Part shown: positions 24,948 to 33,494 of the stretch, one piece after another
How positions within the stretch are numbered: the first letter of the stretch is position 1
Layout: each line of letters starts with the position of its first letter
Source: Roseburia hominis
GTDB taxonomy: Bacteria; Bacillota; Clostridia; Lachnospirales; Lachnospiraceae
Reading direction: 5' to 3'
DNA length: 52,872 nucleotides
Assembly: GCF_021531695.1 (NCBI RefSeq)
Contig: NZ_JADYUI010000019.1
Span: 1 to 52,872, forward strand
Made by a program: the position numbers and the translations under genes
Notes under the pieces: generated by a model
Told to the model about the DNA's origin: nothing
Seen by the model: the letters and a program-made list of their open reading frames with translations, nothing else
The model's database searches: none

Positions 24948-25253
24948 GTGTTATTTCCAAAAGCGTGGATATTTTCACTTTTGGATTGTATTTCCTGCCT
25001 CTTGGATATACAGGATAAGGCCTGTGATTTTGAGAAAATCAGTTTATGACAACTGAATGAGCATTCCAAATCACTACCGTTTCGGGGAAGCTAAGCGATG
25101 ATCTGTAAGTCAGGGAGCGAGCCAAGAACGTGATAACGGCACAGTCCAAAACAGTCTATGAGGCTAAAGAACCCAGAGGTTACCTGCCAGGAATTGATTT
25201 GGGGAGATGACAAGGAACTTAAGCAAAAACAAAAGAAATGAGAGGAAATACAG
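24948..25253. other. Noncoding leader of the mobilization operon
   Basis: No convincing gene is present. There are inverted repeats CCAAAAG/CTTTTGG near 24958-24982 and TCCTG/CAGGA near 24996-25014, which could be part of an oriT or promoter region. A short frame of 27 codons starts at ATG 25158 but has no ribosome binding site. GAGAGGAAA just before 25254 serves the DUF3847 gene. Confidence 0.4.
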
Positions 25254-25559
25254 ATGGAAGAAAACAAGAATCTTGAAGAACTACGAAAGGAACTGGAGAA
25301 AGCAAAACGAGAAAGGCTTCAAGCAGAGCACCAGCTTCAACGAAAGAAAAATCAGCTTTCCTATCGTGAAAGCTATAGCCGGAAAGAGCGTAGTCACAGA
25401 CTGATTGTTTGCGGAGCAATTTTTGAAAAGTATTTTCCGGTAATCAAAGACTTATCGGAAAAGGAGTTGAGCGAGGCATTAAGTACGGTGGATGTTGCAA
25501 GATTTACCAAGGAACTTGAGGTGGCGATTGAACAGGTGAGAAAGGAAGTGATGGACTGA
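25254..25559 (+). CDS. DUF3847 family mobilization accessory protein
   Basis: The 101-residue protein has a charged coiled coil at the N-terminus (LEELRKELEKAKRERLQ) followed by SRKERSHRLIVCGAIFEKYF, the DUF3847 core. Proteins of this family sit directly before MobA/MobL relaxases in Firmicutes mobile elements and are presumed relaxosome accessory factors, like MobC. The stop TGA overlaps the ATG of the relaxase gene, giving tight coupling. Confidence 0.8.
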   Translation: MEENKNLEELRKELEKAKRERLQAEHQLQRKKNQLSYRESYSRKERSHRLIVCGAIFEKYFPVIKDLSEKELSEALSTVDVARFTKELEVAIEQVRKEVMD

Positions 25560-27040
25560 TGGCACTTTATCATTTCCATGTATCACGAGTCTTACGAAGC
25601 AGAGGGCAGTCCTCTGTTGAGGCAGCTGCCTACCGAGCAGGGGAAAGATTGGAAGATCATTATTACGGAAAGATTGCAGATTACACAGCCAAGGGCGGTG
25701 TAATCTGCGCTGAGATTATGGCTCCGGACTATGTTCCGGAGTCTTTCCATAATAGAGAGTATTTATGGAATGCAGTGGAGGAAGTTGAAAAACACCCAAA
25801 AGCACAGCTTGCATATAGTTTTGATATTGCTCTTCAGAATGAATTCACGATAGAAGAGAATATTGCAATAGCAAGGCAATTTGTTATGGAGAATATTGTG
25901 GCAAAGGGCATGATTGTGGACATGGCAGTTCATGATCCGGATAAGGGAGAAGGGATTCCAAATCCACATATTCATGTGATGTGTCCCGTTCGCCCCATGA
26001 GAGAGGATGGAACCTGGGGGGAAAAACAAAAGCGAGAATACCTGTTTGATGTAGATGGCAATCCGATTCTTGATGAAAAAGGAAAGCAGAAATTCAATGC
26101 GGTACCTACGACAGACTGGAATAGACCGGAAGTGCTGGAGCAGTGGAGAGAGGCATGGGCAGATTTGGTAAATGAAGAATTTAGGAAACGTGGAATCAAG
26201 GAACAGATTGACCATCGCAGTTATGCGGAACAAGGAATTGATTTGATTCCGCAGGTGCATGAAGGTCCTCATGTACGAAATATGGAAGCTAAGGGAATTG
26301 TCACAGAGAAGGGGAATCTGAATCGTTGGATCAAAGAAGTCAATAAGGGAATCCTAACGCTTTCAAAGCAGGTGAAGGATATTCTGTCTAATATTGCAGA
26401 GCTTATGCGACTGATTGCAGAAAAAGAAGCGGAAGTGAAACAGCCGGATCTTGCAGACTATATAAATTCTTTCTTTGCAAAGAGAAATGAAACAGCAGAT
26501 ACATTCTCACGAGGCAGGCAGAAGGCAAAAGCAACGAATCTTAAGATGCATGCCACTGTGATCAATTACCTGATGGCCAAGCATATAGCTACCTTGGAGG
26601 ATTTTAAAAGCTTTCTTTCTGAAAAGCAGAGTGACATTCATGATTTGAATGAATCCATGAAAGTGAAGTCTGCCAGAATGAAGGAACTTAAGGATATGAT
26701 CCGCTATGGGGAATGGTATCAGGAAGCACAGCCTATTTTAAAGGAGCTTTGTTCAACAAAGAATGCGAAACGAAAGGCGCAGATCAAATCTGAAAATGAT
26801 GAAGCGCTTCGAAGGTATCACATTGCAAAGCGTATCCTGTTTGAAGAGAAGAAAATTGACAAGGTGGATGTGAGTGAATGGCAATCAGAAGTTGCTTCCC
26901 TTCAGGATTCTTATCAGGAAGAATATGATAAGTATAAGGAACTGTCGTGGGAGACGAAGTCGCTTCGTGATATCAATAAGTATATTGATAATGCAATCCG
27001 TAGTACACATCCAAGAAGAAAGGAGGAACCGACACGATGA
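25559..27040 (+). CDS. mobA: MobA/MobL family relaxase
   Basis: The 493-residue protein has the MobA/MobL N-terminal relaxase domain. Conserved elements are HFHVSRV-type FHVSRVLRSRGQSSVEAAAY, RAGERLEDHYYG, and the metal-binding histidines in NPHIHVMCPVRP near residue 134. The C-terminal 200 residues are helical and charged. It should nick and covalently bind oriT as the first step of conjugative mobilization, using another element's secretion machinery. It overlaps the DUF3847 gene upstream and the primase gene downstream by four bases. Confidence 0.9.
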   Translation: MALYHFHVSRVLRSRGQSSVEAAAYRAGERLEDHYYGKIADYTAKGGVICAEIMAPDYVPESFHNREYLWNAVEEVEKHPKAQLAYSFDIALQNEFTIEENIAIARQFVMENIVAKGMIVDMAVHDPDKGEGIPNPHIHVMCPVRPMREDGTWGEKQKREYLFDVDGNPILDEKGKQKFNAVPTTDWNRPEVLEQWREAWADLVNEEFRKRGIKEQIDHRSYAEQGIDLIPQVHEGPHVRNMEAKGIVTEKGNLNRWIKEVNKGILTLSKQVKDILSNIAELMRLIAEKEAEVKQPDLADYINSFFAKRNETADTFSRGRQKAKATNLKMHATVINYLMAKHIATLEDFKSFLSEKQSDIHDLNESMKVKSARMKELKDMIRYGEWYQEAQPILKELCSTKNAKRKAQIKSENDEALRRYHIAKRILFEEKKIDKVDVSEWQSEVASLQDSYQEEYDKYKELSWETKSLRDINKYIDNAIRSTHPRRKEEPTR

Positions 27041-27678
27041 ATTTGTTTGAAACCGTAAGAACAAATGTGAAAGCCGTAGATGCGGTGTTGATGGCAGGCT
27101 TTCAGCCAAACCGCAGCAAAATGATATGTTGTCCATTTCATAATGATAAGCATCCCAGCATGAAAGTGGACCGGCGATATTTCTGTTTCGGCTGCGGAGC
27201 GAAAGGTGATGCCGTTGATTTTGTGGCAAATTATTATGGACTAAGTTTGAAGGAAGCTGCGGAAAAGATTATTTCCGACTTTGGTCTTACTTATAACAAT
27301 ACCGGATATGCGGAAGGTGTGCGAAAACCGATTGCTGCCAAAAGAAGTGAATACCAGATATGGGCAGAGAAGAAGCAAGAATTGTTTGCGCATCTTTCAA
27401 GACTGCATGAACAATTGAGAGAAATGAAAATGAAATATGCACCGAAGGACAGAGAGGATTCTGAATGGAGTCCTCTTTTTGTTATGGCAGCAAAGGAGCT
27501 TACTTATGTGGAGTATTTATATGATTACTGCATGTTTGAAGCCACCGAGGAAGAATTGAAACGAAAAATTGATGAAATAACGAAGGAGATGGAAAAGATT
27601 GAAAAAAGAATGTATGACACCGAATCAGGAATTAGTGGATCAGATGCTGGACAAATCCGAGAAAGGCTGGCCGTATAA
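27037..27678 (+). CDS. CHC2 zinc-finger (DnaG-like) primase domain protein
   Basis: The 213-residue protein has a CHC2 zinc finger: ICCPFHNDKHPSMKVD at about 29-44, then YFCFGCGAKGDAVDFV at about 48-63. A charged helical C-terminal part follows, without a Toprim domain. It probably primes or helps prime replication of the element after transfer, together with the VapE-like ATPase, whose start lies inside this gene (80-base overlap). A homologous pair is found in element D. Confidence 0.85.
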   Translation: MNLFETVRTNVKAVDAVLMAGFQPNRSKMICCPFHNDKHPSMKVDRRYFCFGCGAKGDAVDFVANYYGLSLKEAAEKIISDFGLTYNNTGYAEGVRKPIAAKRSEYQIWAEKKQELFAHLSRLHEQLREMKMKYAPKDREDSEWSPLFVMAAKELTYVEYLYDYCMFEATEEELKRKIDEITKEMEKIEKRMYDTESGISGSDAGQIRERLAV

Positions 27679-28924
27679 CACCATTGAAAATGCAAGGGTC
27701 ATTCTGGAAAATGATGAGCTTTTCAAAGGCAATATCCGAGACAATCTGTTTCGGGACAGAATTGAGTTGTCCGGGCAGATGCCTTGGAGCAGAACATACC
27801 TGGATGTGACAGATAAGGATGATATTCATATTCGCCATTATGTAGAAAAATATTATCATTTCCGAAATGATAAGGCACTTCGGGATGCCATGCAGATCGT
27901 GGCTACAGAGAATGAGTATCACCCGGTCAGAGAATATTTGCTTTCTCTTAAATGGGACGGTGTGGAGCGAGTGAGGTATGCACTGAAGCATTTTCTGGGA
28001 ACATCAGGAAGCGACTATGAATATGAATGTTTGAAGCTTTTTATGTTAGGAGCCATCAACAGGATTTTTAAGCCAGGCTGTAAGTTTGAATATATGCTCT
28101 GTCTTGTTGGCGGTCAGGGAGCCGGCAAGTCTACCTTTATACGATTCTTGTGCTTGAATGACAGGTGGTTTACCGATGATATCAAGAGATTGGATGATGA
28201 TAAGGTTTATGAGCATCTGGCGGGACATTGGATTTGCGAGATGGCAGAGATGCTGGCAGTACTGAATACTAAATACAATGAAGCAACCAAAGCTTTTCTT
28301 AGCAAGCAATATGATAACTATCGAAAACCCTACGGAACCAGAGCGGAAGATATCCCAAGACAGTGTGTCTTTGCTGGTACTTCTAATGTGGTTAATTTTC
28401 TGCCACTGGATCGGAGTGGAAACAGAAGATTCTTACCGATTATGTGTGATGCTTCCAAGGCAGAGGTGCATATTCTGGAGGATGAAGCTACGTCACGAGC
28501 GTATATTGAGCAGATGTGGGCGGAAATGATGGCGCTATATGGTGACGGAAAAGTCAGATTAAAGCTACCGCCTGAGATTGAAAAGAACCTGATTGAGTAT
28601 CAAAGACCATTTATGCAGGAGGATACTTGGACAGGCCTTATTCAGGAATGGTTGGATCATACATCCTGTGATGTAGTCTGTGTACAACAGATATATAATG
28701 AAGCCTTAAAAGAAATGGGAAAGCCCAGAAACAGTGAGGCCAGAGAAATCGGACTGATTATGAATGGTACCATTTCCGGATGGGAGCCTTATCCTAATCC
28801 AAGAAATATCCCCGGATATGGGAAACAGCGAGGATGGATGCGTGTGGAAACAAACTCCGGAAACAGAGAGGAAACATTTCTCTTTGTAGAGGGAATGCAG
28901 TTGGAAATCCCATTTGATAGCTGA
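27599..28924 (+). CDS. VapE (virulence-associated E) family ATPase/helicase
   Basis: The 441-residue protein has the VapE P-loop core: Walker A VGGQGAGKS (near 169), Walker B region ICEMAEM, and arginine-finger-like SGNRRFLPI. VapE proteins are superfamily III-like helicases used for replication of islands and phages. A TTG start at 27599 is supported by AAGGAG at 27583-27588. The 80-base overlap with the primase frame is unusual but recurs in element D, suggesting it is a conserved coupling. ATG 27614 is an alternative start. Confidence 0.85.
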   Translation: MKKECMTPNQELVDQMLDKSEKGWPYNTIENARVILENDELFKGNIRDNLFRDRIELSGQMPWSRTYLDVTDKDDIHIRHYVEKYYHFRNDKALRDAMQIVATENEYHPVREYLLSLKWDGVERVRYALKHFLGTSGSDYEYECLKLFMLGAINRIFKPGCKFEYMLCLVGGQGAGKSTFIRFLCLNDRWFTDDIKRLDDDKVYEHLAGHWICEMAEMLAVLNTKYNEATKAFLSKQYDNYRKPYGTRAEDIPRQCVFAGTSNVVNFLPLDRSGNRRFLPIMCDASKAEVHILEDEATSRAYIEQMWAEMMALYGDGKVRLKLPPEIEKNLIEYQRPFMQEDTWTGLIQEWLDHTSCDVVCVQQIYNEALKEMGKPRNSEAREIGLIMNGTISGWEPYPNPRNIPGYGKQRGWMRVETNSGNREETFLFVEGMQLEIPFDS

Positions 28925-29031
28925 AAACACGGGCTTTATCGAAACAGATAGTAATAGGATAACAAAAAATAATAGTTTATGGACTCTGTTGCCGGACTTT
29001 GTTTCCGGTGACAGAGAGGATGGAGGATGAA

Positions 29032-29388
29032 ATGAATCAGATTATTTTGAATATGGAAAATAGTATTACCCCGAAAGCGATACCTGTTATTGTTCCCCTG
29101 GCGTATCAGGCGATGCTGAATTTACAGGAGAAAATCAATCAGGCAAATGCAGTGTTGATAAAAGCGGGGAGGGGAACTTCTAAAAGGGATGAAGACGGAA
29201 TCCCGTTATGGCAACGTTATTCGCTGAGTGTACCGGAAGCTGCTAAGTATTTTGGAATCGGAGAGACAAGGCTCTATCAGATTGTCTCAGAGCATCCCGG
29301 TGCAGATTTTATTTTGGAAATTGGGAGCCATGTGAAAATCAAAAGAGTCTTGTTTGAAAGATTTTTAGATGCTGCTAGTTATGTCTAA
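29032..29388 (+). CDS. xis: Excisionase (Xis-like) HTH protein
   Basis: The 118-residue protein contains a MerR/excisionase-type winged helix (LSVPEAAKYFGIGETRLYQI) and ends in VKIKRVLFERFLD, as in Tn916-type Xis proteins. It should bend DNA at the element ends and direct the integrase towards excision. GGAGG (29022-29026) sets ATG 29032 as the start. The integrase gene follows after a hairpin. Confidence 0.85.
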   Translation: MNQIILNMENSITPKAIPVIVPLAYQAMLNLQEKINQANAVLIKAGRGTSKRDEDGIPLWQRYSLSVPEAAKYFGIGETRLYQIVSEHPGADFILEIGSHVKIKRVLFERFLDAASYV

Positions 29389-29476
29389 TGCTGAAAGCAT
29401 TGTTCCCGAGAAGTCAATGCATGATACAATTCTGCTATGGAGAAATGGCAAAAATATTAAAAAGTGATGTGTTTTT

Positions 29477-29525
29477 GGACTGTTCTATGATAGAATCATA
29501 TCTATCGAGGGCAGTCCTTTTGTTT
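29477..29525 (+). terminator. Terminator/attenuator between xis and int
   Basis: GGACTG (29477-29482) pairs with CAGTCC (29512-29517) and is followed by TTTTGTTTT. It lies directly before AAGGAG of the integrase gene, so it may act as an attenuator for int. Confidence 0.65.
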
Positions 29526-29544
29526 TAGGAAAGGAGTGTCTATT

Positions 29545-30744
29545 ATGTCAAGTAAAAGAAAGGATAACAAAGGCCGTGTACTACACAACGGCGAGTATCA
29601 GCAGTCAAACGGTCGCTATCGTTACAAATATTATGATGGCACCGGAAAGGCAAGATATTTATATAGCTGGAGATTGGATAAAAACGATCGAATGCCGGAT
29701 GGAAAGAGACAGGGTAAATCACTTCGGGAACAGGAGAAGGAACTGCAAGCTACCCAGTTTGGGCATATTGCTTTAGACGGTGGCAATCTCACGGTACTGG
29801 AGTTGGTTCGGCGTTATACCGCAACTAAGATTGGTGTGAGAGAATCTACGAAGGCAGGTTATCAGACAACCATTAACTTTCTGGAGAAGGATCCCTTTGG
29901 TCAGAGACGTATCGATACCATCAAGATTTCCGACGCGAAGCTTTGGCTGATTACCCTGCAACAAAGACAGGGAAAAGGCTATAGCACGATCCACACCATC
30001 AGAGGGATTTTGAGACCGGCTTTTCGATTGGCTTATGATGATGACCTGATTCGAAGAAATCCCTTTGATTTTGAACTTGCTACGGTTATTGTCAATGACA
30101 GCGTGACAAGGGAAGCGATTACTAGGGATCAGGAGCGTAAATATCTTGAATTTGTCAAACAGGATAAGCATTTTAGCAGATATTATGAAGGCATCTTTAT
30201 TCTGTTCAATACCGGACTGCGAATCTCAGAATTTGTAGGACTTACAACAAAAAATATTGATTTTAAGCATCACAAAATCATCGTTGATCATCAGCTGATC
30301 CGCAGTTCCAAAATGCAGTATATGATCGAGGAACCAAAGACAGAAAGCGGTGTACGAGAGATACCAATGTCTGAGGAAGTGGAGGCAGCATTTAGGGCAA
30401 TTCTTGCAAAGAGAGTAAAGCCAAAGGTAGAACCCATGATTGATGGCTACAGCGGCTTCTTATATCTTGATAAAAACAATATGCCTATGGTGGCTCTCCA
30501 CTGGGAGAAGTACTTTCAGCACATTCTTCAGAAGTATAACAGCATCTACAAGGTTCAGATGCCGAAAGTAACACCCCATGTATGCAGACATACCTTTTGC
30601 TCCAAGATGGCAAAGAGTGGCATGAATCCCAAGAGCCTGCAGTATATCATGGGACACTCGGATATCAGCGTTACACTGAACACTTACACTCATGTAAAAT
30701 TCGAGGATGCAGAGGCGGAGATGAAGAGGGTTGCAGCAATCTAA
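29545..30744 (+). CDS. int: Tyrosine site-specific integrase of element B
   Basis: The 399-residue protein has the Tn916-like plan. There is an N-terminal arm-binding domain (GRYRYKYYDGTGKARYLYSW) and a core-binding SAM-like region. The catalytic domain has NTGLRISE (R near 225), HVCRHTF (H and R near 345-348), GHSD (H near 369) and NTYTHV (nucleophile Y near 377). AAGGAG at 29531-29536 fits ATG 29545; a GTG at 29536 overlaps that box. It sits at the element's right end, 200 bases from the att core, which it very probably cuts. Confidence 0.95.
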   Translation: MSSKRKDNKGRVLHNGEYQQSNGRYRYKYYDGTGKARYLYSWRLDKNDRMPDGKRQGKSLREQEKELQATQFGHIALDGGNLTVLELVRRYTATKIGVRESTKAGYQTTINFLEKDPFGQRRIDTIKISDAKLWLITLQQRQGKGYSTIHTIRGILRPAFRLAYDDDLIRRNPFDFELATVIVNDSVTREAITRDQERKYLEFVKQDKHFSRYYEGIFILFNTGLRISEFVGLTTKNIDFKHHKIIVDHQLIRSSKMQYMIEEPKTESGVREIPMSEEVEAAFRAILAKRVKPKVEPMIDGYSGFLYLDKNNMPMVALHWEKYFQHILQKYNSIYKVQMPKVTPHVCRHTFCSKMAKSGMNPKSLQYIMGHSDISVTLNTYTHVKFEDAEAEMKRVAAI

Positions 30745-30926
30745 ACAGCTTGAATACTACAAAAAGTACGGGGGTACAATTGGGTATTTGTACCCCCATT
30801 TGTACCCCTTTTCCCTCAAAAATATAGGATTTTATGAGAGATTATGCGATGATACATGAATTTGAAAAAACGCCGCAAAGCCAGTAAAATCAAGGCTTGC
30901 GGCGATATGAGAGGTTATAAGAGATT
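30745..30926. other. Noncoding right end of element B with integrase arm-like repeats
   Basis: TTGTACCCCC words occur in both orientations at about 30769-30810 and match the tandem repeat at the left end (16364-16385). A GC-rich hairpin CGCCGCAAAGCC (30871-30882) with GGCTTGCGGCG (30894-30904) encloses AGTAAAATCAA and lies just before the phosphatase start. No gene is seen. Confidence 0.6.
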
Positions 30927-30958
30927 ATGATAAAAGTCTTATTCATCTGCCACGGCAG
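30927..30958 (+). repeat. Third copy of the phosphatase 5' end (att junction B/C)
   Basis: ATG at 30927 reads MIKVLFICHG, then runs into SIFRKR and a stop. The core TTCATCTGCCACGGCAG (30942-30958) is identical to 16287-16303. The body of the phosphatase gene does not follow, so another element (C) is inserted at the same point. Confidence 0.8.
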
Positions 30959-31017
30959 TATTTTCCGAAAACGCTGAAAACCTTGAATTTAGGGTATGTT
31001 TTGGACTCTGAGGGAGC

Positions 31018-31039
31018 AATTTACTAAGAATTTACTAAG
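31018..31039 (+). repeat. 11-bp perfect tandem repeat at the left end of element C
   Basis: AATTTACTAAG is repeated exactly (31018-31028 and 31029-31039). An inverted partial copy (TTAGTAAG) follows near 31050. One-helical-turn tandem repeats close to the att core are likely arm sites for element C's integrase. Confidence 0.6.
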
Positions 31040-31094
31040 AACAGAAAATTAGTAAGAAATCCCTAGCACGAATTTAGAAATGAATATGAAACTT

Positions 31095-31138
31095 AGGACT
31101 TTATTAGTTGTGAAAAACAATTAATAGAGTCCTTTTTA
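31095..31138 (+). terminator. Terminator/attenuator before the first gene of element C
   Basis: AGGACT and adjoining bases (31095 on) pair with AGTCCT (31128-31133), followed by TTTTTATTTT. It lies just upstream of AAGGAGG and could attenuate transcription entering the element. Confidence 0.7.
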
Positions 31139-31162
31139 TTTTCAAAAAAGGAGGTTCAGAAC

Positions 31163-31621
31163 ATGAACAATACAGCGTTAGGCGCAGAGAAAATTATTTT
31201 TATTTGCGAAGCACATGAGAAATTCTACTACGAGAAATTAAAAGAAGTAAGGTATCAGGATGTATATCACAAGGCACTTTGCTATTGTCTTGGCATTAGT
31301 GATGATACCAGAAGAAATGTAAACCGCATTTATGATTTTAAGACAGGCTGTGTAAATACAGAATGTTTACATGAAGGCTGGCAGACCAGCGGAAGCGTAA
31401 AAGTAGTCAGAATGGCGTTTAATCTGTACTGCAATGGTACACCAAGCGTGGACGATTACAAGGACGCAGAGGAGCAGATCAATGAGTGCAGGCAGTATTC
31501 AGTGGAAGAATTGTTCTGCTGTGCCTACGCACCGTATTTTTGGCAGGCGATACAAATCCGGTATCCGGAATATGCAACCTATAACCGGAAACTGTATGCC
31601 CTGTTTGGAGGAGCAGATTGA
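31163..31621 (+). CDS. DUF6075 family protein
   Basis: The 152-residue protein (IIFICEAHEKFYYEKLKE near the start; YHKALCYCLGISDDTRRN in the middle) is what I recognise as the DUF6075 family. It is found at the left end of Tn1549-like conjugative elements. Its function is unknown. AAGGAGG precedes ATG. The stop overlaps the start of the next small gene. Confidence 0.65.
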   Translation: MNNTALGAEKIIFICEAHEKFYYEKLKEVRYQDVYHKALCYCLGISDDTRRNVNRIYDFKTGCVNTECLHEGWQTSGSVKVVRMAFNLYCNGTPSVDDYKDAEEQINECRQYSVEELFCCAYAPYFWQAIQIRYPEYATYNRKLYALFGGAD

Positions 31622-31800
31622 TGTTAAAAGTTCGATTGATGGGAACAAAGAATGATATTAAATGGTTTGGGAAGATTTTGCAGAGAAATCCCAAGATTGA
31701 AGTAACAGAGTTTTCAGATTTATACCCGAACAAGGGTACAAAGAAATTCCACAGGGCTTATGTGGAAGTCAGAAAAAGCAACGTAAAAGAAAATCAGTAG
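31621..31800 (+). CDS. Small DUF3970-like protein
   Basis: The 59-residue protein (KVRLMGTKNDIKWFGKILQR; ITEFSDLYPNKG-like VTEFSDLYPNKG) resembles the DUF3970 family found in the same elements. Its function is unknown. It starts at the ATG overlapping the DUF6075 stop. Confidence 0.6.
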   Translation: MLKVRLMGTKNDIKWFGKILQRNPKIEVTEFSDLYPNKGTKKFHRAYVEVRKSNVKENQ

Positions 31801-31820
31801 AAAGCAAAGGAGAATTTATC

Positions 31821-32606
31821 ATGTGTAGAGTTATAGCAATCGCAAATCAGAAAGGTGGAGTCGGAAAGACCACCACAACAAGCAACTTAGGAATTGGATT
31901 AGCAAAGCAGGGCAAGAGAGTTCTGCTGATAGATGCCGATGCACAGGGCAGTCTTACCGCAAGTTTGGGGTACACAGAGCCGGATGCAATCGAGATCACA
32001 TTGGCATCTGTCATGGGAAGTCTGATTAAGGACGAGGAAGTTGAGCCGATGGAGGGTATTTTACATCACGAGGAGGGAATAGACCTTATGCCGGGAAATA
32101 TTGAGCTTTCCGGTCTGGAGATTTCCCTTGTGAATGTCATGAGTCGGGAGCGTATCATGCAGGAGTACATAAGCATGGTGCGGAATTATTACGATTATAT
32201 TTTAATTGACTGTATGCCCTCACTTGGCATGATTACCATAAATGCCTTTGCCTGTGCCGACAGTATTCTGATACCTGTGCAGGCAGCATATCTGCCTGTT
32301 AAAGGTTTACAGCAGCTTATCAAGACCATTGGCAAGGTAAAGCGTCAGATTAACCCGAAACTGGAGATAGAGGGCATTTTATTGACGATGGTTGACAGTA
32401 GGACGAATTATGCAAGGGACATCAGCGCCATGCTGAAGGAAGTCTATGGAAGCAGGGTAAAGATATTTACCAACAATATCCCGATTTCGGTAAGGGCGGC
32501 GGAGATCTCTGCGGAAGGTGTTAGCATTTATAAGCATGATCCAAAGGGGAAGGTAGCATCAGCCTACAATTCTTTGACAGAGGAGGTGCTTGCGAATGAG
32601 CAGTAA
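31821..32606 (+). CDS. parA: ParA/Soj-type partition ATPase
   Basis: The 261-residue protein has the deviant Walker A KGGVGKTTTTSNL (near 10-22), the A' motif LLIDADAQGS, and Walker B DYILIDCMPSLG. It should work with the ParB encoded directly downstream in stabilising the excised element or, in some elements, in regulation. AAAGGAG precedes ATG. The stop overlaps the ParB start by 11 bases. Confidence 0.95.
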   Translation: MCRVIAIANQKGGVGKTTTTSNLGIGLAKQGKRVLLIDADAQGSLTASLGYTEPDAIEITLASVMGSLIKDEEVEPMEGILHHEEGIDLMPGNIELSGLEISLVNVMSRERIMQEYISMVRNYYDYILIDCMPSLGMITINAFACADSILIPVQAAYLPVKGLQQLIKTIGKVKRQINPKLEIEGILLTMVDSRTNYARDISAMLKEVYGSRVKIFTNNIPISVRAAEISAEGVSIYKHDPKGKVASAYNSLTEEVLANEQ

Positions 32607-33492
32607 TACAAAGACAGGAAGCGCATCTAAAATCAAAATGGAGAGTTTTGATGATTTGTTCGGTGGAAGTGGCGCACAGGAAATAGGTGCAGAGCAGATT
32701 ATCAATGCCCCGTTAGCAGACCTTCATGAGTTCAAAGACCACCCATTTAAGGTATTGGACGATGAAAAGATGGAGGAAACAACGGAGAGTATCAGACTTT
32801 ACGGGGTACTTGTTCCGGGCATTGCAAGACCGAGAGCTGGCGGCGGCTATGAGCTGATCGCCGGACACCGCAGGAAGCATGGCTCGGAAAGAGCCGGGAA
32901 AACGGAAATGCCGATTATTGTCCGCAATTATTCCGATGATGAAGCAACCATTATCATGGTGGATTCCAATATTCAAAGAGAGGACATTTTACCGAGTGAA
33001 AAGGCAAAAGCCTATAAGATGAAGTATGAAGCCATGAAGCATCAGGGAAAGAAATCGGGCAAGAATACCCTTGATGAAGTTGGGGAAGCTGCCGGGGAGA
33101 ATGCGAAAAAGGTACAGCGGTATATCTGGCTTTCAAGGCTGTCCGATGAGCTCCTTGAAATGGTGGATGCCAAGAAATTAGGCTTTTCACAGGGCGTGGA
33201 CATATCCTTTCTGTCAGAGGAAGCACAGCAGTGGGTAGAGGTCATTATAGAGGAACGGGGCTGCAATGTCAGCACCGTACAATCCGGAAAGCTAAAGGAA
33301 TATGGAAAAAGCGGAGAACTTACGCTTGCTATGGTGCGGCTGATTCTGACAGAAGAAAAGCCGAAGGAACGCAAGGTTACACTGAAAGCGGACAAGATAG
33401 GCAAATATTTTTCAGACAGCTATTCCGATGAGGAGATTGAAAATGTCATCATTTCACTTCTTGATAAATGGAGAGAGGAAGGGGCTGTTTGA
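32596..33492 (+). CDS. parB: ParB/Spo0J-type partition protein
   Basis: About 298 residues. The ParB N-terminal nuclease-like fold has LHEFKDHPFKVLDDEKMEE, GVLVPGIARP and ELIAGHRRKHGSE (the CTP-binding GxxRxxA-type box). A central HTH follows. AGGAGG (32581-32586) sets ATG 32596, not TTG 32590. It binds parS-like sites; none was identified with confidence here. Confidence 0.9.
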   Translation: MSSNTKTGSASKIKMESFDDLFGGSGAQEIGAEQIINAPLADLHEFKDHPFKVLDDEKMEETTESIRLYGVLVPGIARPRAGGGYELIAGHRRKHGSERAGKTEMPIIVRNYSDDEATIIMVDSNIQREDILPSEKAKAYKMKYEAMKHQGKKSGKNTLDEVGEAAGENAKKVQRYIWLSRLSDELLEMVDAKKLGFSQGVDISFLSEEAQQWVEVIIEERGCNVSTVQSGKLKEYGKSGELTLAMVRLILTEEKPKERKVTLKADKIGKYFSDSYSDEEIENVIISLLDKWREEGAV

Positions 33493-33494
33493 GC

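Larger units (their letters stand above)
16288..30942. mobile_element. Element B: integrative mobilizable element with defence cargo
   Basis: It is bounded by the 17-bp identical att cores at 16287-16303 and 30942-30958. Its inner ends carry matching TTGTACCCCC arm-like repeats. It encodes Int, Xis, MobA/MobL, DUF3847, CHC2 primase, VapE-like ATPase and an XRE regulator, but no type IV secretion genes. It is thus mobilizable, not self-transmissible. About 7 kb of cargo (16.7-23.9 kb) is defence-related. Length is about 14.65 kb. Confidence 0.85.
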
